A DNA stretch of 64,000 nucleotides from the NCBI RefSeq assembly GCF_001854605.1, contig NZ_MKJU01000008.1, positions 1-64,000 on the forward strand, read 5' to 3'. The notes beneath the pieces are model-generated. The model did not search any database. It had not been told where the DNA came from and was given only the letters and a program-made list of their open reading frames with translations. The stretch's first letter is position 1. Every line of letters begins with the position of its first letter. This document shows, piece by piece, positions 45,982 to 54,705 of the stretch. This DNA comes from Pseudoalteromonas amylolytica. Its GTDB lineage: Bacteria; Pseudomonadota; Gammaproteobacteria; Enterobacterales; Alteromonadaceae. The translations under genes were made by a program, and so were the position numbers.

Positions 45982-46701
45982 ATGAGAATATATTGGATTT
46001 TGTTGTTACTGCTGCCTTGCTTTAGCAATGCACAACTTCTGCTGAATGTGGTAACCGAAGAGTGGGTACCCTATAACTTCACCAATGAAAAGGGTGAAAT
46101 CGTTGGCCGTGCGACCAAGAAAGTCAGAGAAGTGTTAGATGCAGCTGATGTGCAATATGAGATCCGCAGCTACCCGTGGGCGCGATCGATGAAGCTGGCA
46201 CAAAGTAACAAAAACACTATGATTTACTCGATATACCGAACCCAAGAGCGAGAAAACCTATTTCAGTGGGCCTGTCCATTGCTCAACCCTGTAAAAGAAT
46301 ACTTGTTTAAGCTGCGTACCCGAGACGATATTCACATTGAAAGCCTTGAAGATGCTAAAAAGTACACCATTTCTTTGGTGCGAGGCAGTGTTTCTCATGA
46401 GTATCTATTAGAAATGGGGTTTAAAAATGGGGTAAATCTGGATTTAACAGCCGACCCAAGCGCGAGTCCGCGTAAGCTATTAGCCAGAAGAGCCGACTTT
46501 ATCATCACCACAGAATACACCGCATACGAAAGAATGAGAGAGCTTGGCCATCCATATGAGCTATTGGAGGCCGTGCATGAGGTTAAAAATGCCAATGAGC
46601 GCCGTGCGTGTATGGCTTTTAGTAAAGACACCAACGCCAAGCTAGTGTCGCGTATTCGTAAGGCACTAGCAGAGCACAATACACGATTTATTGGCCCTTG
46701 A
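45982..46701 (+). CDS. Periplasmic amino-acid-binding-type protein (SBP family 3), orphan
   Basis: ATG 45982 starts a clean signal peptide (MRIYWILLLLLPCFSNA); GTG 45970 would add four residues. The 239-residue product has the family-3 start VVTEEWVPYNFTNEKGEIVGRATKKVREVLDAADV and the second-lobe segment ISLVRGSVSHEYLL. Such proteins bind amino acids or related ligands. There is no adjacent transporter gene. It converges on the deacetylase gene with a 7-bp gap. Confidence 0.8.
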   Translation: MRIYWILLLLLPCFSNAQLLLNVVTEEWVPYNFTNEKGEIVGRATKKVREVLDAADVQYEIRSYPWARSMKLAQSNKNTMIYSIYRTQERENLFQWACPLLNPVKEYLFKLRTRDDIHIESLEDAKKYTISLVRGSVSHEYLLEMGFKNGVNLDLTADPSASPRKLLARRADFIITTEYTAYERMRELGHPYELLEAVHEVKNANERRACMAFSKDTNAKLVSRIRKALAEHNTRFIGP

Positions 46702-46708
46702 TAGGGCG

Positions 46709-47617
46709 TTACAATTGTGCAGCTTGTTCAATGACGATGCTGTGGCGCTGGGCTAAGCGCTGATGGTCTTTGTCATACCCACCACCAATTACAGTCGCGA
46801 CGGGGATACCGTATTGTTGACAGGTTTTTAATACCAAAGCATCGCGTTTGGCTAGCCCCTGCCAACTAATATTGAGCTTGCCTAACGAGTCATGCTCCCA
46901 TACATCTACACCAGCATCATAGAGTACAAGCGATGGCGTTAAATCTTGTAATAACCCCGTTAAGACTTCTTCAACTTTGGCTAAATAAACCGAGTCTGAG
47001 GTGTGATTATCTAACCCGATATCTAAGTCACTATCATGTTTGCGAAACGGAAAGTTCTTTTCACAGTGTATCGAGCAGGTAAACACATAAGGGTTGTGTT
47101 TAAGTAGTGCCGCAGTGCCATCACCTTGGTGCACGTCTAAGTCAAATATGAGGATGTTGCGAGCCAGACCTTCGTTGATAAGAGTTGTGGCCGAAAATGC
47201 AAGATCATTCACCATGCAATAGCCAGATCCAAAATCATAATGGGCATGGTGGGTGCCACCAGCAAGATGGCACGCGATACCATGTTTAAGTGCAAGTTTA
47301 GCTGCTTTCAACGTGCCCAAGGGGGCGGTGAAGGTTCGCACCATTAGCTGCTCTGACCAAGGCAAGCCGATACGACGCATGGCCTTAGGGCAAAGTCGAT
47401 TGTGCCACAAATCCCACAGATAATTATCGCAATGGATCAGTTCTAAGTGGTCGGGCGTCCCTAATTTTGGCGTGTAGACATTGTCTCGTATCAGCCCTTT
47501 AGTTAAACATTGCTCGTATAGGCGGGCAAATTTGCTCATTACAAAGCGATGCTGAGGATCAAAACTAAACGAGTAGTTTTCATGATAGACCAGTGGCAGG
47601 TTAGGATTAAATGTCAT
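46709..47617 (-). CDS. Histone deacetylase-family amidohydrolase
   Basis: The start is set at ATG 47617, which has AGGTGA upstream; a longer frame to 47695 adds 26 residues unlike the family. The 302-residue enzyme has the HDAC core: His pair in GTHHAHYD near 123-124 and zinc ligands D159 and H163 in FDLDVHQGDG. The catalytic-loop Asp is in YDAGVDVWEHD, and GGGYDKD lies near the C-terminus. Bacterial members deacetylate acetylpolyamines, acetoin-pathway products or small amides; the substrate is open. Confidence 0.9.
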   Translation of the reverse strand: MTFNPNLPLVYHENYSFSFDPQHRFVMSKFARLYEQCLTKGLIRDNVYTPKLGTPDHLELIHCDNYLWDLWHNRLCPKAMRRIGLPWSEQLMVRTFTAPLGTLKAAKLALKHGIACHLAGGTHHAHYDFGSGYCMVNDLAFSATTLINEGLARNILIFDLDVHQGDGTAALLKHNPYVFTCSIHCEKNFPFRKHDSDLDIGLDNHTSDSVYLAKVEEVLTGLLQDLTPSLVLYDAGVDVWEHDSLGKLNISWQGLAKRDALVLKTCQQYGIPVATVIGGGYDKDHQRLAQRHSIVIEQAAQL

Positions 47618-47753
47618 TGATTCACCTGTTGCAACGGCAAAATTAACGATGGAGCTGTGTTGCAGATAGGGTATAATATCGCGCTTTCGGCGCAACTACG
47701 AGCGCATTGCAGACATTTGACTCCATTTACACTGGCAGTGAGTAGTAACATAC

Positions 47754-48746
47754 ATGATAACTGAAGTTTTAGCGATAGATGATGAACATAGCTTGGACAA
47801 AGCACTTGAAGCGTTACGTTTAGGCGAATTGGTGGCTATTCCAACAGAAACGGTTTATGGCTTGGCTGCCGATGCAAATCAGCCGCAGGCGGTGAGTAAA
47901 ATTTTTGCAGCCAAAGGTCGACCTGCGGATCATCCGCTGATAGTCCATGTTGATAGTGTTGAAAAAGTCGGTCGCTGGGCAGCATATGTACCTGAGTGTG
48001 TGGCAAAGCTTGCAGATGCTTTTTGGCCTGGGCCATTGACACTCATTTTACCAAAAGCCGAACATGTATCCACCGTCGTCACCGGTGGCCACAACACAGT
48101 AGGAATACGTGTGCCGAATCAAGCAGGTGTACTTAAGCTATTGAATAGGCTTGATTCTGGGTTGGCAGCCCCATCTGCAAATCCCTATAAACGTATTAGC
48201 CCGACCACTGCTGAACAAGTGATGTATGGGATGGATGGAAAAATCGCGGCGGTATTAGATGGTGGCCCATGTGAAGTGGGGTTAGAGTCAACAATTTTGG
48301 ATATCAGTACCCAAGAGCCGCGAATTTTGCGCGCAGGTCCCGTTACTAAATCACAGATTGAAGCTGTATTGGGCTGTGAAGTGAGCGTGCCGCAAAGCCA
48401 CAATGTAGCGGTGCCGGGTAATGTTAAGGCGCACTATCAACCCAGCAAACCTGTACAATTATTATGTGGTGAGGTCTTGGCCTCGACTTTAGCTGAAGTA
48501 TCGCCCAGTGCACAAAATGATATCGCGGTTTTATATTATTCGCAGCAGTTACAAACTGCACTTGAAGGTAACGAAGCCGTGACAATGAAGCTTTCTGCCA
48601 ATAAAGCGCACTATGCGCAAAATCTATATTATGCGTTGCATCAATTGGATCAAGCTGATGTCACACAGATTTGGGTGGAATTACCACCAAACGATGAAAC
48701 ATGGCTAGACGTTCATGATAGGTTGAGTCGATCAGCAGCCAAGTAG
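47754..48746 (+). CDS. L-threonylcarbamoyladenylate synthase, Sua5 type
   Basis: A 330-residue protein. The N-terminal YrdC-like domain (about 1-200) has GELVAIPTETVYGLAADA, AAKGRPADHPLIVH and GTV-type nucleotide motifs (GGHNTVGIRVPN, LAAPSAN). The extra C-terminal domain of about 110 residues makes it a Sua5 rather than a short TsaC. It makes threonylcarbamoyl-AMP for the t6A37 modification of ANN-decoding tRNAs. The promoter region is shared with the divergent deacetylase gene. Confidence 0.93.
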   Translation: MITEVLAIDDEHSLDKALEALRLGELVAIPTETVYGLAADANQPQAVSKIFAAKGRPADHPLIVHVDSVEKVGRWAAYVPECVAKLADAFWPGPLTLILPKAEHVSTVVTGGHNTVGIRVPNQAGVLKLLNRLDSGLAAPSANPYKRISPTTAEQVMYGMDGKIAAVLDGGPCEVGLESTILDISTQEPRILRAGPVTKSQIEAVLGCEVSVPQSHNVAVPGNVKAHYQPSKPVQLLCGEVLASTLAEVSPSAQNDIAVLYYSQQLQTALEGNEAVTMKLSANKAHYAQNLYYALHQLDQADVTQIWVELPPNDETWLDVHDRLSRSAAK

Positions 48747-48926
48747 TTGTTAGTTAGACTTTTATTGGTCATTTTTAATCGGTCAATACACGTTGTTTGA
48801 GTCTTTTTATACTGTTTTAAGTATTGTTTGATTTTTTATTGCATACGTATTCAACGGGATAAATGTGAAACGGTGCTCTACATTGTTATCGGTTTGTAAA
48901 TAACGCAAAATAACAAAGAGCACATT

Positions 48927-50933
48927 ATGACAACATTAAATAAAATATCTAAAGCATCGCTGATTAGTGGTGCAGCACTGCTAAGTCTAGCGCAATCTGT
49001 GCAAGCACAGCCCACCACTTTCGTGCATTTATTTGAATGGTCTTGGCCCGATGTCGCGCAAGAATGTGAAACCTTTCTCGGCCCTAAAGGGTATGCTGCC
49101 GTACAAGTGTCTCCGCCAAATGAACACATTAAAGGTGATCCATGGTGGACACGTTACCAACCTGTGAGCTATCAACTACAAAGCCGTGGTGGCAGTGAAG
49201 CTCAGTTCAAAGAGATGGTTAGTCGTTGTAAGTCAGCGGGTGTTGATATTTATGTTGATGCGGTAATAAACCACATGGCCGCAGGCAGTGGTGAAGGCGT
49301 TGCCGGTAGTGTCTATGGTGATAAGTACTTTCCAATGTATAGCCCACAAGACTTTCATGAGAGTTGTGCAATCAATGGTGAAGATTACGGAAATGATCCG
49401 TGGCGGGTGCAAAACTGTGAGTTAGTAGGGCTTGCAGATTTGGACACCGATGCACCGTATGTACAGTCGCAGTTATCAGGCTATTTAAATTCTCTAGTTG
49501 CAGCAGGCGTTGCTGGGTTTAGGCTCGATGCATCAAAGCATATGCCCGCAGGAGACATTGCCAGTATTCTTTCTCAAGTAAATGGTAGTCCACTTGTCTT
49601 TCAAGAGGTGATTGATCAAGATAGTGAGGCGGTCAGTGCTAGCGAGTACTTTGGCAATGGGCTTGTTACGGAGTTTAAATACACCACTAAACTGGGTGAA
49701 ACATTTAAAAGTGGCAAACTCGCATGGTTGAGTAATTTTGGTGAAGCTTGGGGCATGATGCCAAGTTACAAAGCGGTGGTATTTGTCGATAACCATGATA
49801 ATCAACGAGGCCACGGTGGTGCGGGTAATGTGGTCACTTTTGAAGATGGCAAGCTGTACGATTTAGCAAATGTGTTTATGCTAGCCTATCCATATGGCTA
49901 CCCAAAAGTGATGTCTAGCTACGAGTTTAATCATGACAGCGATGCTGGTGCGCCAGCGGTGCCTGTACATGACAATGGGCAGCTTAACTGTTTTGCACAG
50001 CAATGGCAGTGTGAGCATCGTCACGACTTTATTTCAGGGGCCGTGGATTTTCGTAACAATACCACCGGACACTGGCAAGTAAGTAACTGGTGGGACAATG
50101 GCAATAATCAGATTGCTTTTTCAAGAGGAAGCGAAGGCTTTGTTGCTATCAACCGAGAATCGGGCGCGATGCAGCAGTACTTACAAACTGGACTAGCACA
50201 AGGCGTATATTGTGATGTACTCAGTGGTCAGCTCAGCGAAGATAAGCAAACGTGTACAGGGCGACAGGTTTTAGTCAATGAGCAAGGGCAAGCTTTGATC
50301 TCTTTGGCTGCTATGGATGCGATAGCAATACATCATAATGCTAAAACCCTAAGTGATGCCACACCGCCAACCATGCAGCGCACCATCGTATTTATCAAAG
50401 CGCTAACCGAAGCGGGTCAAGACATGTTTATTCGCGGTGGCATTGACCACGGTTATGCGCAAACACTAGGTCGAGACTGTTCACTTAATGCCAATGATTG
50501 TGCTTTGCAAATTATTCACAACAATTTGAAAAATGCCACCACCAATGTCTGGAAAGCGGGTGATAACTACCTAGATTGGGGGGCTTATGAAGCGGGCCAA
50601 GATACATCAGCACAAGGCAGTCCATTGGATTGGACAACAGACTTATGGCCAAGCGAATGGGGAACTAAACGCACCGTTGAACAAGATGGATATGGTGAAA
50701 CGCCGCTTAACCAATATGGTGCTCACTACTGGATGTTGGATGTACAAATGGATTGTTCAAACACCGTAAATGGATGGTTTGAGTTAAAAGCCTACGTTAA
50801 GAATGGTCAAGGCTGGGAAGGTGATATTGCCCAAGCAGATGCGCCATACTCTAGCAACAATCATTTTGCACAATGTGGTAAAATCAATGTCTTTGAGTTT
50901 GGTTCAAACAATGTGTACTACACAGATTTATAA
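48927..50933 (+). CDS. Secreted chloride-dependent GH13 alpha-amylase with C-terminal propeptide
   Basis: A 668-residue precursor. The signal peptide ends near residue 27 (SVQA). The catalytic region closely follows the recalled Pseudoalteromonas haloplanktis amylase: catalytic Asp in FRLDASKH near 200, Glu in VFQEVID near 226 and Asp in [10 protein letters not shown] near 289. The Arg of GFRLD and the Lys of YPKVMSSY match the chloride ligands. Residues about 480-668 form an extra beta-rich domain with Cys pairs, like the propeptide reported to assist secretion in P. haloplanktis. It hydrolyzes internal alpha-1,4 bonds of starch outside the cell. The gene is followed by a hairpin shared with the convergent TPR gene. 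Confidence 0.95.
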   Translation: MTTLNKISKASLISGAALLSLAQSVQAQPTTFVHLFEWSWPDVAQECETFLGPKGYAAVQVSPPNEHIKGDPWWTRYQPVSYQLQSRGGSEAQFKEMVSRCKSAGVDIYVDAVINHMAAGSGEGVAGSVYGDKYFPMYSPQDFHESCAINGEDYGNDPWRVQNCELVGLADLDTDAPYVQSQLSGYLNSLVAAGVAGFRLDASKHMPAGDIASILSQVNGSPLVFQEVIDQDSEAVSASEYFGNGLVTEFKYTTKLGETFKSGKLAWLSNFGEAWGMMPSYKAVVFVDNHDNQRGHGGAGNVVTFEDGKLYDLANVFMLAYPYGYPKVMSSYEFNHDSDAGAPAVPVHDNGQLNCFAQQWQCEHRHDFISGAVDFRNNTTGHWQVSNWWDNGNNQIAFSRGSEGFVAINRESGAMQQYLQTGLAQGVYCDVLSGQLSEDKQTCTGRQVLVNEQGQALISLAAMDAIAIHHNAKTLSDATPPTMQRTIVFIKALTEAGQDMFIRGGIDHGYAQTLGRDCSLNANDCALQIIHNNLKNATTNVWKAGDNYLDWGAYEAGQDTSAQGSPLDWTTDLWPSEWGTKRTVEQDGYGETPLNQYGAHYWMLDVQMDCSNTVNGWFELKAYVKNGQGWEGDIAQADAPYSSNNHFAQCGKINVFEFGSNNVYYTDL

Positions 50934-50957
50934 TTAAAAGTAGACAATAAATGATGA

Positions 50958-50983
50958 AAAGTGGCCCCTATGAGGGTCACTTT
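50958..50983. terminator. Bidirectional terminator between amylase and TPR genes
   Basis: The stem AAAGTGGCCC / GGGTCACTTT (one G-T pair) has a 6-base loop. It lies 24 bp after the amylase stop and overlaps the stop of the convergent gene. Confidence 0.72.
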
Positions 50984-51993
50984 GATTTTGTGTCATCAAT
51001 AAGGCAGTGTTCATTAAGTAAGTCTTTTGGCACATGTTTTTGTGGTCTTATTCGATTATATCGTGCCACTTGGTTGGCGAAGTGTTCACTCAACCATCGA
51101 ACATTCACCATATCAACATACTGTTGCATGGACTGTTGTTGGCCATGTTCAAACAAAAAGTCACCATGCTCAATAGCGTAGGCTAAACGTTGTAGGTGTA
51201 CTTCATTTGGGGCTTCTAACATGTTAACTAGCGCACGCATAATGACAAAGTGATAATAGTAATGATGATTGTTGTTCGGTACTGCAAAAATTGTTTGTCT
51301 TACAGAGTTTTGATAGCGCCAAAACTGTGCAAAGTCACCAAGTAAAACCTCAGTATTGAGCAAGTTCAAACCAATTCTTGCCGCGGTCTCAGTCTCATTT
51401 GCCAAGCTTAAATCACGATATAACTCCTTGAACAAGTCTCTAGCTTGATAGAGCTGGTTGTTATCAAGCAGATTATTAGCCACATTAATTTTTACACGTA
51501 AACGCTGTTGTTCATCTGTAGCAAGTAACTTTGCTTCTTCGAGGATCTGCTTTGCTTTATCATGCTGCTTTAGGTGTACCATCGCAGACTGTAAATTAAG
51601 CAAGGTGTGAAAGCGAAAATGGGGATCGTTTTGATTAAGGTCTAATGCACATCGATATGCAAAAATAGCATCTTGGTAATGGCCATTGATACGCATTAAA
51701 ACTCCCATATTACTGATTATCTTAGCTTTATGATTGTCTATAATGGGTTGCCATAGCGGCTGGGAGAGCTTAACTGAAATGTCATTGGCTAATTTGGGTT
51801 GGTTGCTGACTATCGCGGCTCTTAACGTGAGCTGATAAAATTGTGCTGACCCAGTATTGGCTGGCAAATTTGTATGCTGGTAGTAGCGCTCGGCAAGCTC
51901 AGCAGGCTCTTGCATAAACTGAGACTTTAGTTCAGCTAAATCGGGTGGCGTGCTCTGTATCAAACCAATTAAAAACGCAAAATTTAATAGCAC
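50977..51993 (-). CDS. TPR-repeat protein, likely exported, paralog of the 41.9-kb protein
   Basis: GTG 51993 is chosen as start: GGAG lies five bases upstream and it opens a hydrophobic leader (MLLNFAFLIGLIQS). A longer frame to 52023 has no ribosome site. The 338-residue product has TPR-like repeats (NMGVLMRINGHYQDAIFAYRCALDLNQND and LQSAMVHLKQHDKAKQILEEAKLLA). Order and spacing follow the protein at 41872-42870, including an A-x-Y-CAL segment. The function is unknown. Amylase and this gene converge, so they are not an operon. Confidence 0.78.
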   Translation of the reverse strand: MLLNFAFLIGLIQSTPPDLAELKSQFMQEPAELAERYYQHTNLPANTGSAQFYQLTLRAAIVSNQPKLANDISVKLSQPLWQPIIDNHKAKIISNMGVLMRINGHYQDAIFAYRCALDLNQNDPHFRFHTLLNLQSAMVHLKQHDKAKQILEEAKLLATDEQQRLRVKINVANNLLDNNQLYQARDLFKELYRDLSLANETETAARIGLNLLNTEVLLGDFAQFWRYQNSVRQTIFAVPNNNHHYYYHFVIMRALVNMLEAPNEVHLQRLAYAIEHGDFLFEHGQQQSMQQYVDMVNVRWLSEHFANQVARYNRIRPQKHVPKDLLNEHCLIDDTKSK

Positions 51994-52116
51994 ATCTACT
52001 CCAGCTATAAGACAAGGTGCCAATGAGGCGAATGTTGCAGATTTAACTTTATGTAAAAGTTACTCAGATAAACGCAGTGTAACATCGAATAATTAATCGT
52101 AAAGGAAATAACAACA

Positions 52117-52704
52117 ATGTGGATAAAAAACGTACCACTTGTGGGCCGCTGGGTTACTCTAATACCACTGGCTATGGGGCATTCGGAGGCGTTAAAAAAT
52201 GCTGTGCAAGATGGTGAGTCTTGGCGTCTTTGGTATGCAAATGTGCCTAAACCGGAACAAATGGATGACTATGTCGCGGATGCGATAGTCGGCGCTGAAC
52301 AAGGTAATGTCGCGTATGCTGTGATCAATAATCAAAGTCAACAAATTGTCGGAACGACCCGTTATTATCAAGTGGATGGTGACAACCGCAGGGCAGCTAT
52401 TGGCTATACATGGTATGCAAACTCTGCTCGCCGTACTGCGATTAATACCGAAGCTAAATTGTTATTACTAGAGAACCTGTTTGGGCAATGCAATGCGGTA
52501 GCAGTTGAGTTTCGTACGCACTTTTTAAATCATACATCACGCGGGGCAATTGAACGCTTGGGCGCTAAATTGGATGGCATATTACGCGCACATCAAATTA
52601 TGAGGGATGGTTCGTTAAGAGACACCGCCGTCTATTCGATAGTTGCTAGTGAATGGCCCGCTGTTCGCAATAATCTCAAGTACAAATTGTCCTCAAGGAT
52701 GTAA
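52117..52704 (+). CDS. GNAT acetyltransferase, RimJ/RimL-like
   Basis: A 195-residue protein with the RimL-type arrangement: an N-terminal VGRWVTLIPLAMGHSEALKNA, the strand QQIVGTTRYYQV and RAAIGYTWYANSARRTAINTEAKLLLLENLF. The latter replaces the usual Q-x-x-G-x-G/A by an S-A-R-R-T-A-type loop, then VEFRTHFLNHTSRGAIERLGAKLDG. This subgroup acetylates small molecules or protein N-termini; the substrate is open. It is preceded by AAAGGAAA. Confidence 0.86.
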   Translation: MWIKNVPLVGRWVTLIPLAMGHSEALKNAVQDGESWRLWYANVPKPEQMDDYVADAIVGAEQGNVAYAVINNQSQQIVGTTRYYQVDGDNRRAAIGYTWYANSARRTAINTEAKLLLLENLFGQCNAVAVEFRTHFLNHTSRGAIERLGAKLDGILRAHQIMRDGSLRDTAVYSIVASEWPAVRNNLKYKLSSRM

Positions 52705-52820
52705 TGAAATGTAGCCAAACGGTGCTTATACTTTGCAATTTTCAACCAATCCTTACAGTTAATTTGTGTCAATTTCTTTATGCTAATCCAATCTGACTCG
52801 GAGTTCAGGACAATAGATTA

Positions 52821-53876
52821 ATGACACGATTAGTAGGGATTGATGTTGCAAGGGCGCTGGCTTTATTTGGCATGGTTATCGTGAATTTTAAGCTGGTTAT
52901 GGGAGTACAGGAGGATGACTCTGCGCTGTATTACATCACCAGTTTATTAGAAGGGCGAGCTTCAGCATTATTCGTGATTTTAGCCGGTGTGGGTCTGAGA
53001 TTTATGGCGACTCACGATGCGCAAACACGGCGACTGCCTTTGGTGCGTTGGCAGATTTTTAAGCGGGCCATTGTCTTATTTGGTATCGGTTTAGCATACA
53101 CGCCGATTTGGCCCGCTGATATTTTACACTTTTATGGACTTTATTTTGTTGTTGCTGCGTGTGTGATCTCCTTCTCAAATCGTTCGCTGTTGTGGGTATG
53201 TGCTGGTTTAATAGTGGGTTTTGTATTGCTGTTAAGCTTGCTTAATTATGAGCAGGGCTGGAACTTTGAGAGGTTAGTCTATAAAGACATGTGGTCATGG
53301 CAGGGCATGTTTAGACACTTATTATTTAATGGCTTTCACCCTGTCTTGCCATGGGCTGCATTTTTAGTCTTTGGCATTTGGCTTGCCCGACAGCCTTTAT
53401 TGGATAAATCTTTTCAACACGCCGCTTGCAAGCGAGCTTTGACAATATTAATACTAATGGAAACGACATTGTGGCTGTTGCGTAGTTGGCTTGAACTTGA
53501 TAACACAGACAAGGACCTTAGCGTGCTGTTGTCATCGCAAATGATGCCGCCTTTGCCAACGTATATGGTTTCAGCTAGCTGCTCTGCGATTTTGGTCCTA
53601 ATTGGGTGTATATGGATTGCACAGAAGTGCCGCCAGCACCGTGTTTTTAAGCATCTTGCTCAGGTAGGTCGGTTGTCATTAACGTTTTATGTGGCACACG
53701 TACTTATTGGTATGGGCACTTTAGAGGCATTAAATATGCTGGGAGGTCAAACAATAGAAACCGCGATTTTGTGTGCAGCAATATTTTGCTTGGCTGCGGT
53801 ATTGGTCAGCACATTATGGCTTGCAAAATTTAAAGCAGGCCCACTTGAGGCGCTATTTAGAGTGATCACAAAGTAA
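52821..53876 (+). CDS. DUF418/YeiB-like multi-pass membrane protein
   Basis: A 351-residue protein with about ten hydrophobic segments. The N-terminal RLVGIDVARALALFGMVIVNFKL is the start typical of the YeiB/DUF418 and heparan-N-acetyltransferase-like group. LTFYVAHVLIGMGTLEAL near the C-terminus is the family's second signature. The group is thought to be related to membrane acyltransferases, but its reaction is mostly unproven. The gene is monocistronic. Confidence 0.8.
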   Translation: MTRLVGIDVARALALFGMVIVNFKLVMGVQEDDSALYYITSLLEGRASALFVILAGVGLRFMATHDAQTRRLPLVRWQIFKRAIVLFGIGLAYTPIWPADILHFYGLYFVVAACVISFSNRSLLWVCAGLIVGFVLLLSLLNYEQGWNFERLVYKDMWSWQGMFRHLLFNGFHPVLPWAAFLVFGIWLARQPLLDKSFQHAACKRALTILILMETTLWLLRSWLELDNTDKDLSVLLSSQMMPPLPTYMVSASCSAILVLIGCIWIAQKCRQHRVFKHLAQVGRLSLTFYVAHVLIGMGTLEALNMLGGQTIETAILCAAIFCLAAVLVSTLWLAKFKAGPLEALFRVITK

Positions 53877-54006
53877 GCATGTCATGCGAGTGCGTTATTC
53901 AATATCTTGAAAATAACATTAATCGTCACTATTTATAAGTATCACTCAGCGCTGCTGATGCACACAGCGGGCTGAGACAGTCAGATAATACAGTTAAGGC
54001 GCAGGC

Positions 54007-54258
54007 ATGAATCCTATTTTAGCAATTTTAAAAGAACATAATATCAGCGATGAACAAGTGAATGAGTTGTTCCAGACGCTCACAGAGAATCCAATGATGG
54101 CTATGGGGGTTATTTCATCGCTAGGTATTCCCCCTGAAAAGCTACAGCAGTTAATGGGGTTGGTGATGCAAAATCCAGCACTCATAAAAGAAGCTGTTGA
54201 TGAGCTGGGTTTAGACTTTGCTAAAGTTGAACAAGCGAAAGCAAAGCTCAATCAATAA
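54007..54258 (+). CDS. DUF2999-family small protein
   Basis: An 83-residue protein, mostly helical, with two similar halves (HNISDEQVNELFQTLTENPM and LGIPPEKLQQLMGLVMQNPAL), in the length and style of the DUF2999 proteins of marine gammaproteobacteria. AAGG and CAGG motifs precede the ATG. The function is unknown. It lies 208 bp before feoA on the same strand and is probably not co-transcribed. Confidence 0.8.
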   Translation: MNPILAILKEHNISDEQVNELFQTLTENPMMAMGVISSLGIPPEKLQQLMGLVMQNPALIKEAVDELGLDFAKVEQAKAKLNQ

Positions 54259-54429
54259 TCCACTTTTGCTACGGCGAGGTCCCAGCTCGCCGTTGTCTTC
54301 ATACAGAACACACATCGCACCACTACAAATCACCCAATTAGTTTGAGCAAAAACATTGAATGATAAAAGTGAGCAGCGCTACCGCTTTCATTCGTTTAGG
54401 GTCTGAGTTATCATGCATAAAAATCGTAA

Positions 54430-54444
54430 TGGGAATTATTGCTA
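54430..54444 (+). promoter_or_regulatory. Weak Fur-box-like sequence before feoA
   Basis: TGGGAATTATTGCTA matches 9 of the 14 defined positions of the 7-1-7 Fur consensus and lies 22 bp before the feoA start. Iron control of feo operons by Fur is common, which is the reason for listing it; the match itself is poor. Confidence 0.25.
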
Positions 54445-54466
54445 ATTACAATAAGTGGTTTAGCCT

Positions 54467-54697
54467 ATGACTTTAAACGAATTAAAATTTCAGCAAAAAG
54501 CGGTAATAGCCGCTTTGAATCATCAAGATATTGCGTTAGCAAGTCGTATTATGGCTTTGGGGTTGGTCCCTGGAGAGACAATAGAGCTTATGAATGTGGC
54601 CCCCATGGGATGCCCGTTGCAGGTCAAAGTAGGCGATACGCTAGTAAGTGTGCGTAAAAGCGATGCAAGCTTGATAGCACTGCAAACAGCCAAGTAG
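54467..54697 (+). CDS. feoA: FeoA, small SH3-like partner of the ferrous iron transporter
   Basis: A 76-residue protein with the FeoA pattern: SRIMALGLVPGETIELMNVAPMGCPLQVKVGDTLVSVRKSDASLI, matching the family's L-x-x-G-x-x-x-G and MGDP/MGCP turn. It is cytoplasmic and needed for FeoB-dependent Fe2+ uptake in several species. It lies 8 bp before feoB. No feoC-like gene follows feoB here. Confidence 0.93.
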   Translation: MTLNELKFQQKAVIAALNHQDIALASRIMALGLVPGETIELMNVAPMGCPLQVKVGDTLVSVRKSDASLIALQTAK

Positions 54698-54705
54698 GGG
54701 AAAAA

